Shown here piece after piece: positions 8,295 to 18,194 of a DNA stretch of 64,000 nucleotides. The translations under genes and the position numbers were made by a program. Within the stretch, counting starts at the first letter, position 1. Each line of letters starts with the position of its first letter. The notes under the pieces were generated by a model that had not been told where the DNA came from, ran no database searches, and saw nothing but the letters and a program-made list of their open reading frames with translations. Source of the stretch: Rhizobium etli CFN 42 (lineage in GTDB: Bacteria > Pseudomonadota > Alphaproteobacteria > Rhizobiales > Rhizobiaceae); the NCBI RefSeq assembly GCF_000092045.1, contig NC_007761.1, forward strand, positions 1,181,001 through 1,245,000. Reading direction: 5' to 3'.

Positions 8295-9758
8295 TTAGTA
8301 AGGCGCCGCTACCGGCCCCATGCCGACGTAAACCGTCTTCAGCTCGGAATAATGCTCCAGCGCCGCCAGCGAATTCTCCCGGCCGAAGCCGGATTGTTTC
8401 GAGCCGCCGAAGGGGATTTCCACCGGGCAGAGATTATAGGTGTTGATCCAGAGCGTGCCGGCCTCCAGCCGGTCGACGACGCGGTGGGCGCGGCTGAGGT
8501 CGGCGGTGAAGACGCCGCCGGAGAGTCCGAATTCGCTGGCATTGGCGCGTGTGATGACTTCATCCTCATCGTCGAAATCGAGCACCGACATGACAGGCCC
8601 GAAGATTTCCTCGCGGGCGATGGTCATGTCGTCGGTGACGTCGGCAAAGACCGTCGGCTGCACGTAATAGCCTTCGCCGGAGACATTGTTCGGAATGCCG
8701 CCGCCGGCGACAAGCGTCGCGCCCTCGGCCTTGCCCTTCTCGATATAGGCGATCACCTTTTCCCGCTGCGCCCAGGAAACCATCGGACCGATCTGCGTCG
8801 CCTCATCCAGCGGATCGCCGATCAGCATCGCCTCGGTGCGCGCCTTGAGCCGCTTGAGGAACTCGGCCTTAACAGCCTTCTGCACGAAGACGCGGGTGCC
8901 GTTTGAGCAGACCTGGCCTGTGGAGTAGAAATTGCCGAGCATCGCCCCGCCGACCGCCGAATCGAGATCGGCGTCGTCGAAGACGATGAGCGGCGACTTG
9001 CCGCCGAGCTCCATCGTCACGTGCTTGAGGCTGCCTGCTGCTGCTGCTGCCACCCGCCGCCCGGTCGGCACTGATCCGGTCAGCGACACCTTGGCGACGT
9101 CGGGATGGTTGACGAGCAGTGGTCCGGTGTCGCGGTCGCCCTGGATGACGTTGAAGAGGCCCTTCGGCAGCCCCGCCTCATGCAGGATCTCGGCGATCTT
9201 CAAGGCGCCGAGCGGGGTGTTTTCGGAGGGCTTGAAGACCATGGCATTCCCTGAGATCAGCGCCGGCGCGCCCTTCCAGCAGGCGATCTGCTGCGGATAG
9301 TTCCAGGCGCCGATGCCGACGCAGACGCCGAGCGGCACCCGCTTGGTATAGGCAAAATCCTGGCCGAGCGGGATATGCGAACCGTTAAGACCCGCCGGTG
9401 CGACGCCGCCGAAGAATTCGAAGGCATCGGCGCCCGAGGTCGGGTCGGCGACGATCGTCTCCTGGATCGGCTTGCCGGTATCGAGCGTCTCCAGTTCGGA
9501 AAGCTCGCGATTGCGCTCGCGCATGATGTCGGCGGCGCGCTTCAAGATGCGGCCGCGCGCCATCGGGCTCATCGCCGCCCATTCCGGCTGGGCGCGCTTG
9601 GCCGCGGCAATCGCCTTTTCGACGATTGCGGGCGTTGCCGCATGCAGCCGGGCGATTACCTCGCCGGTGGCGGGATACAGGCTCTCGATGACGGTGCCGT
9701 CGGTATCCTCGACATATTCGCCGTTGATGAAGTGCGACGCTTTCGGCTGGGCTTTCAT
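8295..9758 (-). CDS. betB: Betaine aldehyde dehydrogenase
   Basis: BetB oxidises betaine aldehyde to glycine betaine with NAD(P). It is a 487-residue member of the aldehyde dehydrogenase superfamily, complete in length. Visible catalytic elements are Asn153 in GAWNYP, Glu250 in MELGGKSP and the nucleophile Cys284 in GQVCSNGTR. The start codon lies one base after the betI stop (TGA-C-ATG), so it is translationally coupled to the repressor gene. In Sinorhizobium meliloti betC (choline sulfatase) lies between betI and betB; it is absent here. Confidence 0.96.
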   Translation of the reverse strand: MKAQPKASHFINGEYVEDTDGTVIESLYPATGEVIARLHAATPAIVEKAIAAAKRAQPEWAAMSPMARGRILKRAADIMRERNRELSELETLDTGKPIQETIVADPTSGADAFEFFGGVAPAGLNGSHIPLGQDFAYTKRVPLGVCVGIGAWNYPQQIACWKGAPALISGNAMVFKPSENTPLGALKIAEILHEAGLPKGLFNVIQGDRDTGPLLVNHPDVAKVSLTGSVPTGRRVAAAAAGSLKHVTMELGGKSPLIVFDDADLDSAVGGAMLGNFYSTGQVCSNGTRVFVQKAVKAEFLKRLKARTEAMLIGDPLDEATQIGPMVSWAQREKVIAYIEKGKAEGATLVAGGGIPNNVSGEGYYVQPTVFADVTDDMTIAREEIFGPVMSVLDFDDEDEVITRANASEFGLSGGVFTADLSRAHRVVDRLEAGTLWINTYNLCPVEIPFGGSKQSGFGRENSLAALEHYSELKTVYVGMGPVAAPY

Positions 9759-9759
9759 G

Positions 9760-10395
9760 TCATTTGTCCTTAGGGTGTTCGATGTGGTCGTCCCTCTCCC
9801 CTCGGGGAGAAGGGGAGGTGGCGGCCAGAAGCGCGTTCAGATAATCTTCCGTCAGCGCGATCGAGGCTTCGATGCCGATCGGCGCCGATTTCAGACTCTG
9901 CCTGATATAGAGCCCGTCGATCATCGCCGCAGCGCCCTCGGCGATGCGTTCTGCGGCGTCAGCCGGCAGCAGCGCCTTGAGGTCTGCGAGCAGGTTCGAG
10001 CGCAGGCGGCGGGCATAGATCACCAGAAAGCGCCGCGTCTCCTCCGAGCGTTGCGCTTCGGCATAAAAGGCAAGCCAGGCGGCAATCGTGTCGGCAGCGA
10101 ACTGGTCGGCATGGAAGCTGACGCGGATGACGGCCGAAAGCCGCTCGCGCGGCGTGCGCGCCGCCTTCAGCGCCGCCACCGTATCGCGGCGCAGCTGCCT
10201 GAGAAGCGAGCGGATCGTCTCGATCAGCAACTGCTCCTTGCTGCCGAAATAATGATGCGCGAGAGCCGGCGAGACGCCGGCCCGGCGGGCGATATCGGAC
10301 ATGGTGACAGCCAGCGAGCCGTGATCGCCGATCACCCGCAGCGCCGCATCGACAAGCGCCTTGCGGCGCACCGGCTCCATTCCAACCTTCGGCAA
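9760..10395 (-). CDS. betI: Choline-responsive TetR-type repressor
   Basis: BetI represses the bet genes in the absence of choline. The 211-residue protein opens with [19 protein letters not shown] and a TetR helix-turn-helix (about 25-50: [20 protein letters not shown]), followed by the ligand-binding helical domain. It is the first gene of the minus-strand operon, with a near-perfect palindrome 48 bases upstream. The last 20 or so codons (from [13 protein letters not shown] on) are encoded by half of a RIME-like palindrome at 9793-9832, so the C-terminus has probably been replaced or extended by repeat insertion. Confidence 0.95.
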   Translation of the reverse strand: MPKVGMEPVRRKALVDAALRVIGDHGSLAVTMSDIARRAGVSPALAHHYFGSKEQLLIETIRSLLRQLRRDTVAALKAARTPRERLSAVIRVSFHADQFAADTIAAWLAFYAEAQRSEETRRFLVIYARRLRSNLLADLKALLPADAAERIAEGAAAMIDGLYIRQSLKSAPIGIEASIALTEDYLNALLAATSPSPRGERDDHIEHPKDK

Positions 10396-10443
10396 GACCG
10401 CAACTCCCTGAAAACGGCGCCATGTATTTTCGCCATATTATTT

Positions 10444-10463
10444 TTGATTGACTGATCAATCAA
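10444..10463. promoter_or_regulatory. Candidate BetI operator
   Basis: TTGATTGACTGATCAATCAA is an almost perfect 20-bp inverted repeat (only the central two base pairs are unpaired) about 50 bases before the betI start, flanked by AT-rich sequence. The position and the TTGATTGA half-site are as expected for a TetR-type autorepressor operator. It may also influence the divergent gene at 10552. Confidence 0.7.
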
Positions 10464-10551
10464 CAAAAATCTTTCTTACGTGCCGCACGCGGCCGCATCT
10501 TCCCCCGGGCCATTGCTGCAACATATTTCAAAACTACGGGGAGGTGCGTTT

Positions 10552-11100
10552 ATGGCCGATGTCTTCAACGAAACGCCGGCATCCCAGTTGCAGTCGAAAT
10601 GGATCTGGTTCGTCGGCCTCGGCGTGCTGCTCCTGGTCTGCGGTCTGATCGCGCTCGGCAACCTGATGCTCGCAACTGTCGTTTCAGTCTATTATGTCGG
10701 CATGCTCATGCTGTTCGGCGGCGTGATCTATCTCGTCCATGCCTTTCAGGTGCGCGGCTGGGATCATGTGCTCTTCTGGGTGCTGAGCGGCCTGCTCTAT
10801 GTGCTTGCCGGCATCGCAGCCTTCGTCAATCCGATCCTGACATCGGCGGCGCTGACGCTGTTTCTGTCGCTCGCCCTCGTCATCGCCGGGGTCTTCCGCA
10901 CCTGGGTCGGCAGGCGCATGAAGCCCGCCAGGGGCTGGATGTGGATCGTCGCAAGCGGCGTTATCACCGCCCTTGCCGGTTTCGTCATCGCGCTCGGCTG
11001 GCCGGTCAACAGCCTTTGGGTCCTCGGCCTTTTCCTGGCAGCCGATCTGATTGTGCAGGGCTCGACGATGATCGCCTTCGGACTCGGCATCCGTAGCTGA
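10552..11100 (+). CDS. HdeD-family membrane protein
   Basis: A 182-residue integral membrane protein with six hydrophobic helices in a regular pattern, beginning near WIWFVGLGVLLLVCGLIALG and ending in LWVLGLFLAADLIVQGSTM. This matches the HdeD / DUF308 family, linked in enterobacteria to acid resistance. The start at 10552 follows GGGGAGGTG; an in-frame upstream start at 10480 has no such site. It is divergent from betI. The role in rhizobia is not established; a stress-related function is inference. Confidence 0.85.
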   Translation: MADVFNETPASQLQSKWIWFVGLGVLLLVCGLIALGNLMLATVVSVYYVGMLMLFGGVIYLVHAFQVRGWDHVLFWVLSGLLYVLAGIAAFVNPILTSAALTLFLSLALVIAGVFRTWVGRRMKPARGWMWIVASGVITALAGFVIALGWPVNSLWVLGLFLAADLIVQGSTMIAFGLGIRS

Positions 11101-11262
11101 AAGCTTTTTTCGACACGCCCATTTTGACAAGGACATGGCAGGGGATTAGACTGAAGGGGTTATGGACCGACCGCCAGGAGCGGATGGTCCCGCACGATAG
11201 CCGCAAATGGTCATGCGTCCCCCAAAAGGCAGGGTACTGCTGAAGAAAAAGGGAGGAAGTTC

Positions 11263-11505
11263 ATGCCGATGGTCACCGTTTCCATCTCTCCGCAACAGGC
11301 AGCGGGCATCCGTGCAGCCGTCGACACGGGTGGTTACGCCTCAAGCAGTGAGGTCGTCCGAGAGGCGCTTCGCCTCTGGGATACCGCCCGCAAGCTCGGC
11401 GAAATCAAGGCAGATCTCCTCGACGACGAGAGCGTAGCCTCCGGCGGCAGATGCGTCGCCGAAATGTTTGCCGATCATGAGGCGCAGCGCCGTCGCTCCG
11501 CCTGA
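11263..11505 (+). CDS. ParD-like antitoxin, orphan
   Basis: An 80-residue protein with a ribbon-helix-helix N-terminus: MVTVSISPQQAAGIRAAVD, then GYASSSEVVREALRLWD, the standard ParD/CopG motif. The C-terminal half is charged and, in ParD, wraps the toxin. ATG 11263 follows GGGAGGAAG. No ParE-like toxin follows; instead a decayed GGDEF gene lies downstream. It could have lost its toxin, act with one elsewhere, or serve only as a DNA-binding protein. Confidence 0.8.
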   Translation: MPMVTVSISPQQAAGIRAAVDTGGYASSSEVVREALRLWDTARKLGEIKADLLDDESVASGGRCVAEMFADHEAQRRRSA

Positions 11506-11639
11506 GCGACTGATTGTGCTGGGGAATTCGAATTCACGCGGAACGCGTGCAGACGAGTCGCGCCTTTCACCAAACTTTCATATTGACGAAAGGGTTCGTT
11601 GATCCTTCTGCGGCAGGTTCCTGACCAAGAAGAACAAGT

Positions 11640-12221
11640 CGCAGTGGAGATCGGCCCCACGAGCGCTCCATTTCGCATTTCGTCGAGATGGCGCCGATCG
11701 TCGGCCTCGACAGCGAAGCCGAGCAACTGATGGCGATATTCGCCAATATGGAGGGCAGCAACTGCCTGATCCTGACCGACAATATGCGGTATGCCGGCGT
11801 TGTTTCAGCCGCTTCGCTGATCAAGGTCATTAATGAGAAACAGCTGAAGACCGCCTAGGACCAGAACCCGCTGACCGGCCTGCGAGGCAATCGCGCCATC
11901 CGCGATTTCATGCGCCAGTCCGGCCGCGACGGCGATGAGGTCCGCCAATTCGACAATTTCAAGCCGCTCAACGATGCCTACGGCTTTCATCTCGGCGACC
12001 ACGCGATCTCGCTCTCCGCCGGCCGCATCCTCTGTCATGACCGCACCGGCGCCGAAGCCCTGTTCCCGCTGATGCGCTGCTCGATCGGCGTTCTCGAGCT
12101 GCCGGAAGGCCTCGTCATCGACGATCTCAACCGCGTCAGCGCCGAAATCGCCGTCATCAAGTCGGCCGCCAAGGAGAGCGAGGAGGGCCTCGCCTACCAT
12201 TTCCTGGGCGAGGCGAATTGA
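11640..12221 (+). pseudogene. Decayed CBS-GGDEF protein gene
   Basis: In a single frame one can read a CBS-like segment (SHFVEMAPIVGLDSE, then ILTDNMRYAGVVSA), an amber stop TAG at 11856-11858, and then GGDEF-like remains: NPLTGLRGNRAIRDFM, FDNFKPLNDAYGFHLGD and a C-terminal SAAKESEEGLAYHF. The GGDEF signature and about 50 residues around it are missing and the N-terminus is gone. There is no start codon in place. This is a relic of a CBS-GGDEF type diguanylate cyclase; the exact left edge is uncertain. Confidence 0.75.
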
Positions 12222-12262
12222 CGCCCTTGCCGCTTGCAGCCTTCCCAAGCCGGCCCGGCTGA

Positions 12263-13294
<1,032 letters not shown>

Positions 13295-13454
13295 GGTCAG
13301 CTTCGGACCAGCATTCATCGGCAAGGTGAAACTGATCCTGGCTGTCTGTGAGTCTCCGGGTCGCTGAACAGTCGTCTGATCGAAACCCGGCCCCGAAACT
13401 GCGCATCCTGATGTGGCGTTGCTTGCGCGTTGTAAGGTCCCTACGAGGAATACA

Positions 13455-14234
13455 ATGGCTCTATTCCACGCCTGCCCCATCTGCCGTAGCAGAATTCCGC
13501 ATTTCGTACCGCTTCCGCGGTACTACATCGACAAGGCCGTCGAACATGGCTTTCCCTATCGCATCGATGAATTCGAGACGATCAACCATCAGGCCTATAG
13601 CTGCCCCAATTGTCATTCGACCGATCGCGACAGGCTCTACGCTTTGTTCCTGACGCCGGTATTCCAGCGCCTCAACCATGCGCATGCTTTCCGGTTCCTG
13701 GATATTGCGCCGGGTCGGGCCTTGAGCTTCTGGCTCAAGAGCCACCCGCATATCTTCTACCGCAGCTGCGACATGCATATGCCGGAGGCAGACGACAAGG
13801 CTGATATCCATAACCTGCCCTATGCCGATGAGAGCTTCGACTTCGTCCTCTGCTCCCATGTGCTCGAACATGTCGACGATCCGGTGCGTGCCACCGCCGA
13901 AATCCGGCGTGTTCTCAAGCCGCACAGCATCGCCATCCTGATGGCGCCGATCTGCCTGTCGATCGAGGAAACTTATGAAAATCCCGAGGTGACGACGCCG
14001 GAAGGCCGCTGGGCGCATTTCGGCCAGGACGACCATGTGCGCATCTTCTCAAGGTCCGGCTTCATCGACGTGATCCAGCGGGCCGGTTTGGCGGTCCAGC
14101 AGGTTCCGATCACTGAGTTCCTGACGGCCGAGGTCTGCGATACCTATGGCATCGGCCGCGGCTCCGTCCTCTATCTCGGCGTGAAGCAGGAGGTCGTCCA
14201 GCAGGAGCCGGAACCGGAGCGCAACGTCGCCTGA
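13455..14234 (+). CDS. SAM-dependent methyltransferase with zinc ribbon
   Basis: A 259-residue protein. Its N-terminus has two CxxC pairs, CPIC near residue 7 and CPNC near residue 48, a likely zinc ribbon. A class I methyltransferase domain follows: FLDIAPGRALS in place of the usual glycine-rich motif I, and LPYADESFDFVLCSHVLEHV, a clear Methyltransf_11 motif. ATG 13455 follows CGAGGAA; the in-frame ATG at 13413 lacks one. The substrate is unknown; family relatives near polysaccharide genes modify sugars, but there is no such context here. A strong terminator lies 25 bases downstream. Confidence 0.85.
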   Translation: MALFHACPICRSRIPHFVPLPRYYIDKAVEHGFPYRIDEFETINHQAYSCPNCHSTDRDRLYALFLTPVFQRLNHAHAFRFLDIAPGRALSFWLKSHPHIFYRSCDMHMPEADDKADIHNLPYADESFDFVLCSHVLEHVDDPVRATAEIRRVLKPHSIAILMAPICLSIEETYENPEVTTPEGRWAHFGQDDHVRIFSRSGFIDVIQRAGLAVQQVPITEFLTAEVCDTYGIGRGSVLYLGVKQEVVQQEPEPERNVA

Positions 14235-14258
14235 AAACACGGAAATCATTCAGTCGTG

Positions 14259-14289
14259 AAAAGGCGCCCCGAAGCCGAGGCGCCTTTTT
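14259..14289 (+). terminator. Intrinsic terminator after methyltransferase gene
   Basis: AAAAGGCGCC pairs with GGCGCCTTTTT across a 10-base loop, giving a 10-bp stem with a T5 tail. Symmetry means it can work on both strands. Confidence 0.85.
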
Positions 14290-14319
14290 CAATTTCACCT
14301 GTATCTCAGGAATCGTCGT

Positions 14320-14640
14320 CGCAATCGCGACGATGCCCCCAGCGCCATCAGCAGATAATAGCCAATGCGCCGCCAACGGCGCTCCTGGGACACCGCCCGG
14401 ATCGACGAGGCCGGCGCCGTTGGCGATAACGCCCGCGAAGGCCGCACCGAAGGCGCCGCCAAGCGAGCTCATCGTTGGGATTGCCGCCGAGGCCTTGTCC
14501 TGTTCGTTGCTGACGACGAGCTTCAGCACCATGGCGACGAAATGCGCCCAGCCGAGACCGATGCCGGAGCCCATCATGAACATGGCCGCCGAGGGGCATC
14601 TTGCGGTGCAACGCCACATAATGACGGCCCCCGCGCTCCC
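14320..14640 (-). pseudogene. C-terminal remnant of an MFS transporter
   Basis: On the minus strand one reads MFMMGSGIGLGWAHFVAMVL, then NEQDKASAAIPTMSSLGGAF and FAGVIANGAGLVD. This is the C-terminal third of a drug-type major facilitator. There is no start codon, the N-terminal ten or so helices are absent, and the frame runs through the neighbouring terminator without a proper stop. It is a decayed fragment, not related closely to the intact transporter next to it. Confidence 0.65.
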
Positions 14641-14678
14641 TCCGCCGCTACAGCTACTGCGCACGAGCGGCAGGCACA

Positions 14679-15890
14679 TCAAGCCGGCTGCCGCGCTTGG
14701 CGCCGCTCGCTTTCGAGATAGAGCAGCGCTCCGATCGCCGCTAGACCGGCGCCGGCGCCGACGAAGGCGGTGCCGGAATAGTTGGTGATGCGGGTGCCGA
14801 AGGCGAAGAGCCCGGCGGCGATGCCGGTGCCGATGAAGGTGTTGAGCGAGAGCAGCGAGGTTCCGAGCCCCGGCCGGTCGGCGATCAGATCCTGCAGATA
14901 GGTGATCGGCACACCGAGAATTGCCGCCGCGCCGCAGGCGTTGACGAGCAGCAGCGCATAGATGTGCCAGGGCGAGGACGCAAATCCGAGCAGCAGCAGA
15001 TAGGCGCAGTAGATCAGCGCGCCGAAGGCGAGCACATGCGCGGTGCGGAAGCGCCGCTGCGCCATGCCCCACATCATCATGAACGGCATCTCGAGAAGGG
15101 CCGTCAGCCCGGCAATGAAACCGACGTCGGCGACGCTTCCGCCCGCCGCACGGGTGATGATCAGCGGCAGCAGCATGCCGTTCAGCCGCTGCAGTGCGAA
15201 GAGCAGCGACATGATGAAGACGCGGATCAGTACGCGCGGCATGAAGATCCGTTTCAGCGAAGCGAGAAAACCCACCGCATCGGGAGCAGGGCCGGCGGTG
15301 CCATTGCCGGGAGCGAAGAAGAAATACAGGAAGAAGCAGGTGCAGCTGGCGAGTGCGGCGATGCCATAGGCCGGCGTCATCGATGGGGAATTGACGAGAT
15401 AAAGGCCGATCAGCCCCGGCGCCAGCGCCCAGGAGCCGGAAAACAGCGCCCGCACCGTGGCCGTCACCGCCGCGCCCTCGCCACGCTCCATCTGGTTGGT
15501 CCTGGCGCGCAGGCTGGCGAAGAGCAGCGAATAGGTGGAGCCGCTCATCGGCACCAGCAGCAGCGTCGAAAAAATGAAGATTGCCGGGCTGTGGATGATT
15601 GCGATCGATCCAAAGCCGAGCATGCCGGCGACCGAAAGCGCCAGCACCAACGGCCGGCGCTCCTTCAGCCTGTCCGACCAGATGCCGAGCGTCAGGCTGG
15701 TCGTGACGTTGACGATCGCCGAGAAGAACACCAGCGCCGAATAGGCGCCGTTGCTTAAGTCCAGTTCGTTGATCCCGATGATCGACTGGTACGGCACGGT
15801 CGAGGCGTAGGTAAAGGCAAGCGCGACGAGCGTCACGGCGGGAATGCGGATCCTGTTGTCGCGCAGGATGAGGGAGAAGCTGGATGACAT
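14679..15890 (-). CDS. MFS transporter, SetB-like sugar efflux type
   Basis: A 403-residue inner-membrane protein with about 12 transmembrane helices. Segments such as NELDLSNGAYSALVFFSAIV, GIWSDRLKERRPLVLAL (the MFS motif A loop) and VGFIAGLTALLEMPFMMMWG match the SetA/SetB sugar efflux transporter group. The start at 15890 follows AGGAAC; an upstream start at 15932 lacks a site. Substrate is unproven; in enterobacteria the group exports sugars and sugar analogues. It is a single-gene unit flanked by an MFS remnant and a palindromic repeat. Confidence 0.85.
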   Translation of the reverse strand: MSSSFSLILRDNRIRIPAVTLVALAFTYASTVPYQSIIGINELDLSNGAYSALVFFSAIVNVTTSLTLGIWSDRLKERRPLVLALSVAGMLGFGSIAIIHSPAIFIFSTLLLVPMSGSTYSLLFASLRARTNQMERGEGAAVTATVRALFSGSWALAPGLIGLYLVNSPSMTPAYGIAALASCTCFFLYFFFAPGNGTAGPAPDAVGFLASLKRIFMPRVLIRVFIMSLLFALQRLNGMLLPLIITRAAGGSVADVGFIAGLTALLEMPFMMMWGMAQRRFRTAHVLAFGALIYCAYLLLLGFASSPWHIYALLLVNACGAAAILGVPITYLQDLIADRPGLGTSLLSLNTFIGTGIAAGLFAFGTRITNYSGTAFVGAGAGLAAIGALLYLESERRQARQPA

Positions 15891-15999
15891 GGACGGTTCC
15901 TGACGCACCACTCTTAGCCGGATCCCACACATCGGAGAAACGATAGTTTTCGATCGCTTCGGTCAATTCTTGTTATGGGGTGTCGGGATGAGGTGAAGC

Positions 16000-16071
16000 T
16001 GCCGGTCGAGCCCCGGGGCTGGATTCCAGGCTCAAGGCCAGGAAGGACGGACGGTAGGGGCTCGACCGGCA
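16000..16071. repeat. 15-bp perfect inverted repeat
   Basis: TGCCGGTCGAGCCCC (16000-16014) recurs as its exact complement GGGGCTCGACCGGCA (16057-16071). The 42-base interior contains a smaller palindrome (CTGGATTCCAGG with CTCAAGGCCAGG). It lies in the 370-base gap between the MFS transporter and the asparaginase gene, where no coding region is supported. It looks like a mosaic repeat element distinct from the RIME-like copies. Confidence 0.7.
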
Positions 16072-16260
16072 GAAGGCGCGACTTCCCAGGCGGAGGATGG
16101 GAGAACTTGACCAAGGAGGCGCACCCGTCGGCTACTCCGCCGCACGTCGCGTCCGTGTCACGGCCATCACCCCGATTCTGAGCGCCCAGCCAAACCCGTT
16201 GGCTTTCGCCGCGTGACGCGTTATGCCTGCCGCATCCCGCCAGCACCAGGATGAGAGCCC

Positions 16261-17268
16261 ATGACCAATCCCGTCACCGTTGAAGTCACCCGTGGCCTGC
16301 TTGTGGAAAGCCGTCATCGCGGCGCGGTGGCGGTCGTCGATGGCGACGGCAAGCTTTTCTTTTCGCTCGGCGACATCGACACCGCCGTCTTTCCGCGCTC
16401 GGCCTGCAAGGCTATGCAGGCGCTGCCGCTCGTCGAGAGCGGTGCGGCGGATGCCTATGGCTTCGGCGACAAGGAACTGGCGCTCGCCTGCGCCTCGCAT
16501 AATGGCGAGGAAGAACATGTGGCGCTTGCCGCCTCGATGCTGTCGCGCGCCGGCCGGAATGTCGAAGCGCTGGAATGTGGCGCCCACTGGTCGATGAACC
16601 AGAAAGTCCTGATCCAGCAGGCCCGTTCGCTCGACGCGCCGACGGCGCTGCACAACAATTGCTCGGGAAAACATGCCGGCTTCATCTGCGCCTGCTGCCA
16701 CCGCGATATCGACCCGAAGGGCTATGTCGGCTACGAGCACCCGCTGCAGGTCGAGATCCGAGCAGTGATGGAAAGACTGACCGGCGCCGTGCTCGGCGCC
16801 GAGAGCTGCGGCACTGACGGCTGCTCCATCCCGACCTATGCCATGCCTTTGCGCAACCTGGCCCACGGCTTTGCCAGGATGGCGACTGGCACCGGTTTGG
16901 AACCCTTACGCGCCAAAGCATCCCGCCGCCTGATCGAGGCCTGCATGGCCGAGCCCTTCTATGTCGCCGGCTCCGGCCGCGCCTGCACGAAACTGATGCA
17001 GATCGCTCCCGGCCGCATTTTCGTCAAGACAGGCGCCGAGGGTGTCTTCTGCGCCGCGATCCCGGAAAAGGGCATTGGCATCTCGCTGAAATCCGAGGAT
17101 GGCGCCACCCGCGCCGCAGAAGCCATGGTGGCGGCGACACTCGCCCGCTTCTTCGAGACGGAAGAGACGGTGCATGCCGCCCTGATGGCCTTTGCCGCAA
17201 TGCCGATGCGCAACTGGAACGGCATCCATGTCGGCGATATCAGAGCGACCTCCGTCTTCTCGGCATGA
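16261..17268 (+). CDS. L-asparaginase, rhizobial (class 3) type
   Basis: A 335-residue enzyme hydrolysing L-asparagine to aspartate and ammonia, of the asparaginase II family typified by the Rhizobium etli enzymes and unrelated to the E. coli type. Residues corresponding to the catalytic and zinc-binding sets of that class are present: Ser47 and Lys50 (PRSACK), Ser79-His80 (ASHNGEEEH), Cys134 and Lys137 (NCSGKHAG), Cys188 (DGCSIP) and Lys256 (FVKTGAEG). R. etli has a constitutive chromosomal and an inducible plasmid enzyme; this solitary copy without an ansP/ansB operon suggests the constitutive one (inference). It is convergent with the DeoR gene. Confidence 0.9.
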   Translation: MTNPVTVEVTRGLLVESRHRGAVAVVDGDGKLFFSLGDIDTAVFPRSACKAMQALPLVESGAADAYGFGDKELALACASHNGEEEHVALAASMLSRAGRNVEALECGAHWSMNQKVLIQQARSLDAPTALHNNCSGKHAGFICACCHRDIDPKGYVGYEHPLQVEIRAVMERLTGAVLGAESCGTDGCSIPTYAMPLRNLAHGFARMATGTGLEPLRAKASRRLIEACMAEPFYVAGSGRACTKLMQIAPGRIFVKTGAEGVFCAAIPEKGIGISLKSEDGATRAAEAMVAATLARFFETEETVHAALMAFAAMPMRNWNGIHVGDIRATSVFSA

Positions 17269-17301
17269 TGCCGAAAACGGTGTGTGGTTTTCGCACGATG
17301 A

Positions 17302-18054
17302 TTAGGCTGCAGTGATCGTGCCGTTGAGATCGCGATAGGGCTTCAGCCGCTCGGCCGGCATCTCGGCCGGCACGATCAGCCCGGCCACCTCGGCAATGCC
17401 GAGCACCGGGCAGGGCGAGACGAGGTCGAACTTCTCCTCCGTTAGCAGCACATGGGTTTCGGCCGAGCAGCGGGCGATATGCCGTTTGATCGCCGCTTCC
17501 TCGAAATCACCGGTGGAAAGCCCATGCACGGGATGGGCCGCCGTGACGCCGAGGAAGAACAGGTCGGGGCGCAGCTGCGAAATCGCCGCCATCGCTGCTG
17601 CCCCAACCGCCACCATCGAATGTTTGTAGAGCCGCCCGCCGGTCAGGATCACCTCGGCCGGATGGTGCTCGAGCTCGGCGGCGATCGTCGGACTGTGGGT
17701 CGCGACCGTCAGCCCCATGTCGCGCGGCAAATGCCGGGCGATTTCGGCGGTCGTCGTGCCGCCGTCGAGGAAGATCATCTGCCGCGGCTTGATCATCGCC
17801 GCCGCCGCGGCTCCGAGCCGCGCCTTGACCTCGGACGAGACGCTGCGCCGCGCCGTGAAATCCGGCAGATCGGGCGAAACCGGCATCGCCCCGCCATGCA
17901 CCCGTTTCAAGAGCCCTTCCGCTGCCATTTCCCTGAGGTCGCGCCGGATCGTGTCTTCCGAAAGCGAAAAATCCTCGGCGACGCGCTTGGCAATCACCTG
18001 ACCGTCACGGCGCAGAATGTCGAGGATCAGAGTCTTGCGTTGCGTCGTTAGCAT
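17302..18054 (-). CDS. DeoR-family transcriptional regulator
   Basis: A 250-residue regulator. The N-terminal DeoR winged helix (MLTTQRKTLILDILRRDGQV, then SLSEDTIRRDLREMAAEGLL and RVHGGAM) is followed by a sugar-phosphate-isomerase-like sensor domain with FLDGGTTTAEIARHLP and GVTAAHPVHGLST. The start at 18054 is the ATG that begins the family N-terminus; a start at 18087 is possible. The sensor usually binds a phosphorylated sugar or nucleoside. The 140-base upstream region has repeated GCACGAAA sequences that may be its own operator. It could control the divergent gene at 18195. Confidence 0.88.
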   Translation of the reverse strand: MLTTQRKTLILDILRRDGQVIAKRVAEDFSLSEDTIRRDLREMAAEGLLKRVHGGAMPVSPDLPDFTARRSVSSEVKARLGAAAAAMIKPRQMIFLDGGTTTAEIARHLPRDMGLTVATHSPTIAAELEHHPAEVILTGGRLYKHSMVAVGAAAMAAISQLRPDLFFLGVTAAHPVHGLSTGDFEEAAIKRHIARCSAETHVLLTEEKFDLVSPCPVLGIAEVAGLIVPAEMPAERLKPYRDLNGTITAA

Positions 18055-18063
18055 CGTCTTTCC

Positions 18064-18129
18064 GCACGAAAATGAACGAGGTGGCATGATATTGCACGAA
18101 ATGACTCGACATTCAATAAATATCGTGCA
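18064..18129. promoter_or_regulatory. Repeated GCACGAAA sites, candidate DeoR operator
   Basis: GCACGAAAATGA (18064) and GCACGAAATGA (18094) are direct repeats 30 bases apart, and TCGTGCA (18123-18129) is the inverted counterpart of TGCACGA (18093-18099). DeoR-type repressors often bind such spaced half-sites. They lie between the regulator gene and the divergent gene at 18195. Confidence 0.45.
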
Positions 18130-18194
18130 TTTTCAGGAAATCCCGCGCATGAAGCCGGGAGTGCTCGCGCAGAAGCGGAGCGATGGAGTGGATC

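Noticed and set aside
14110..15966. 618-codon minus-strand frame
   Set aside because: Most of it is out of frame with the real MFS transporter; only its last part corresponds to an MFS remnant.
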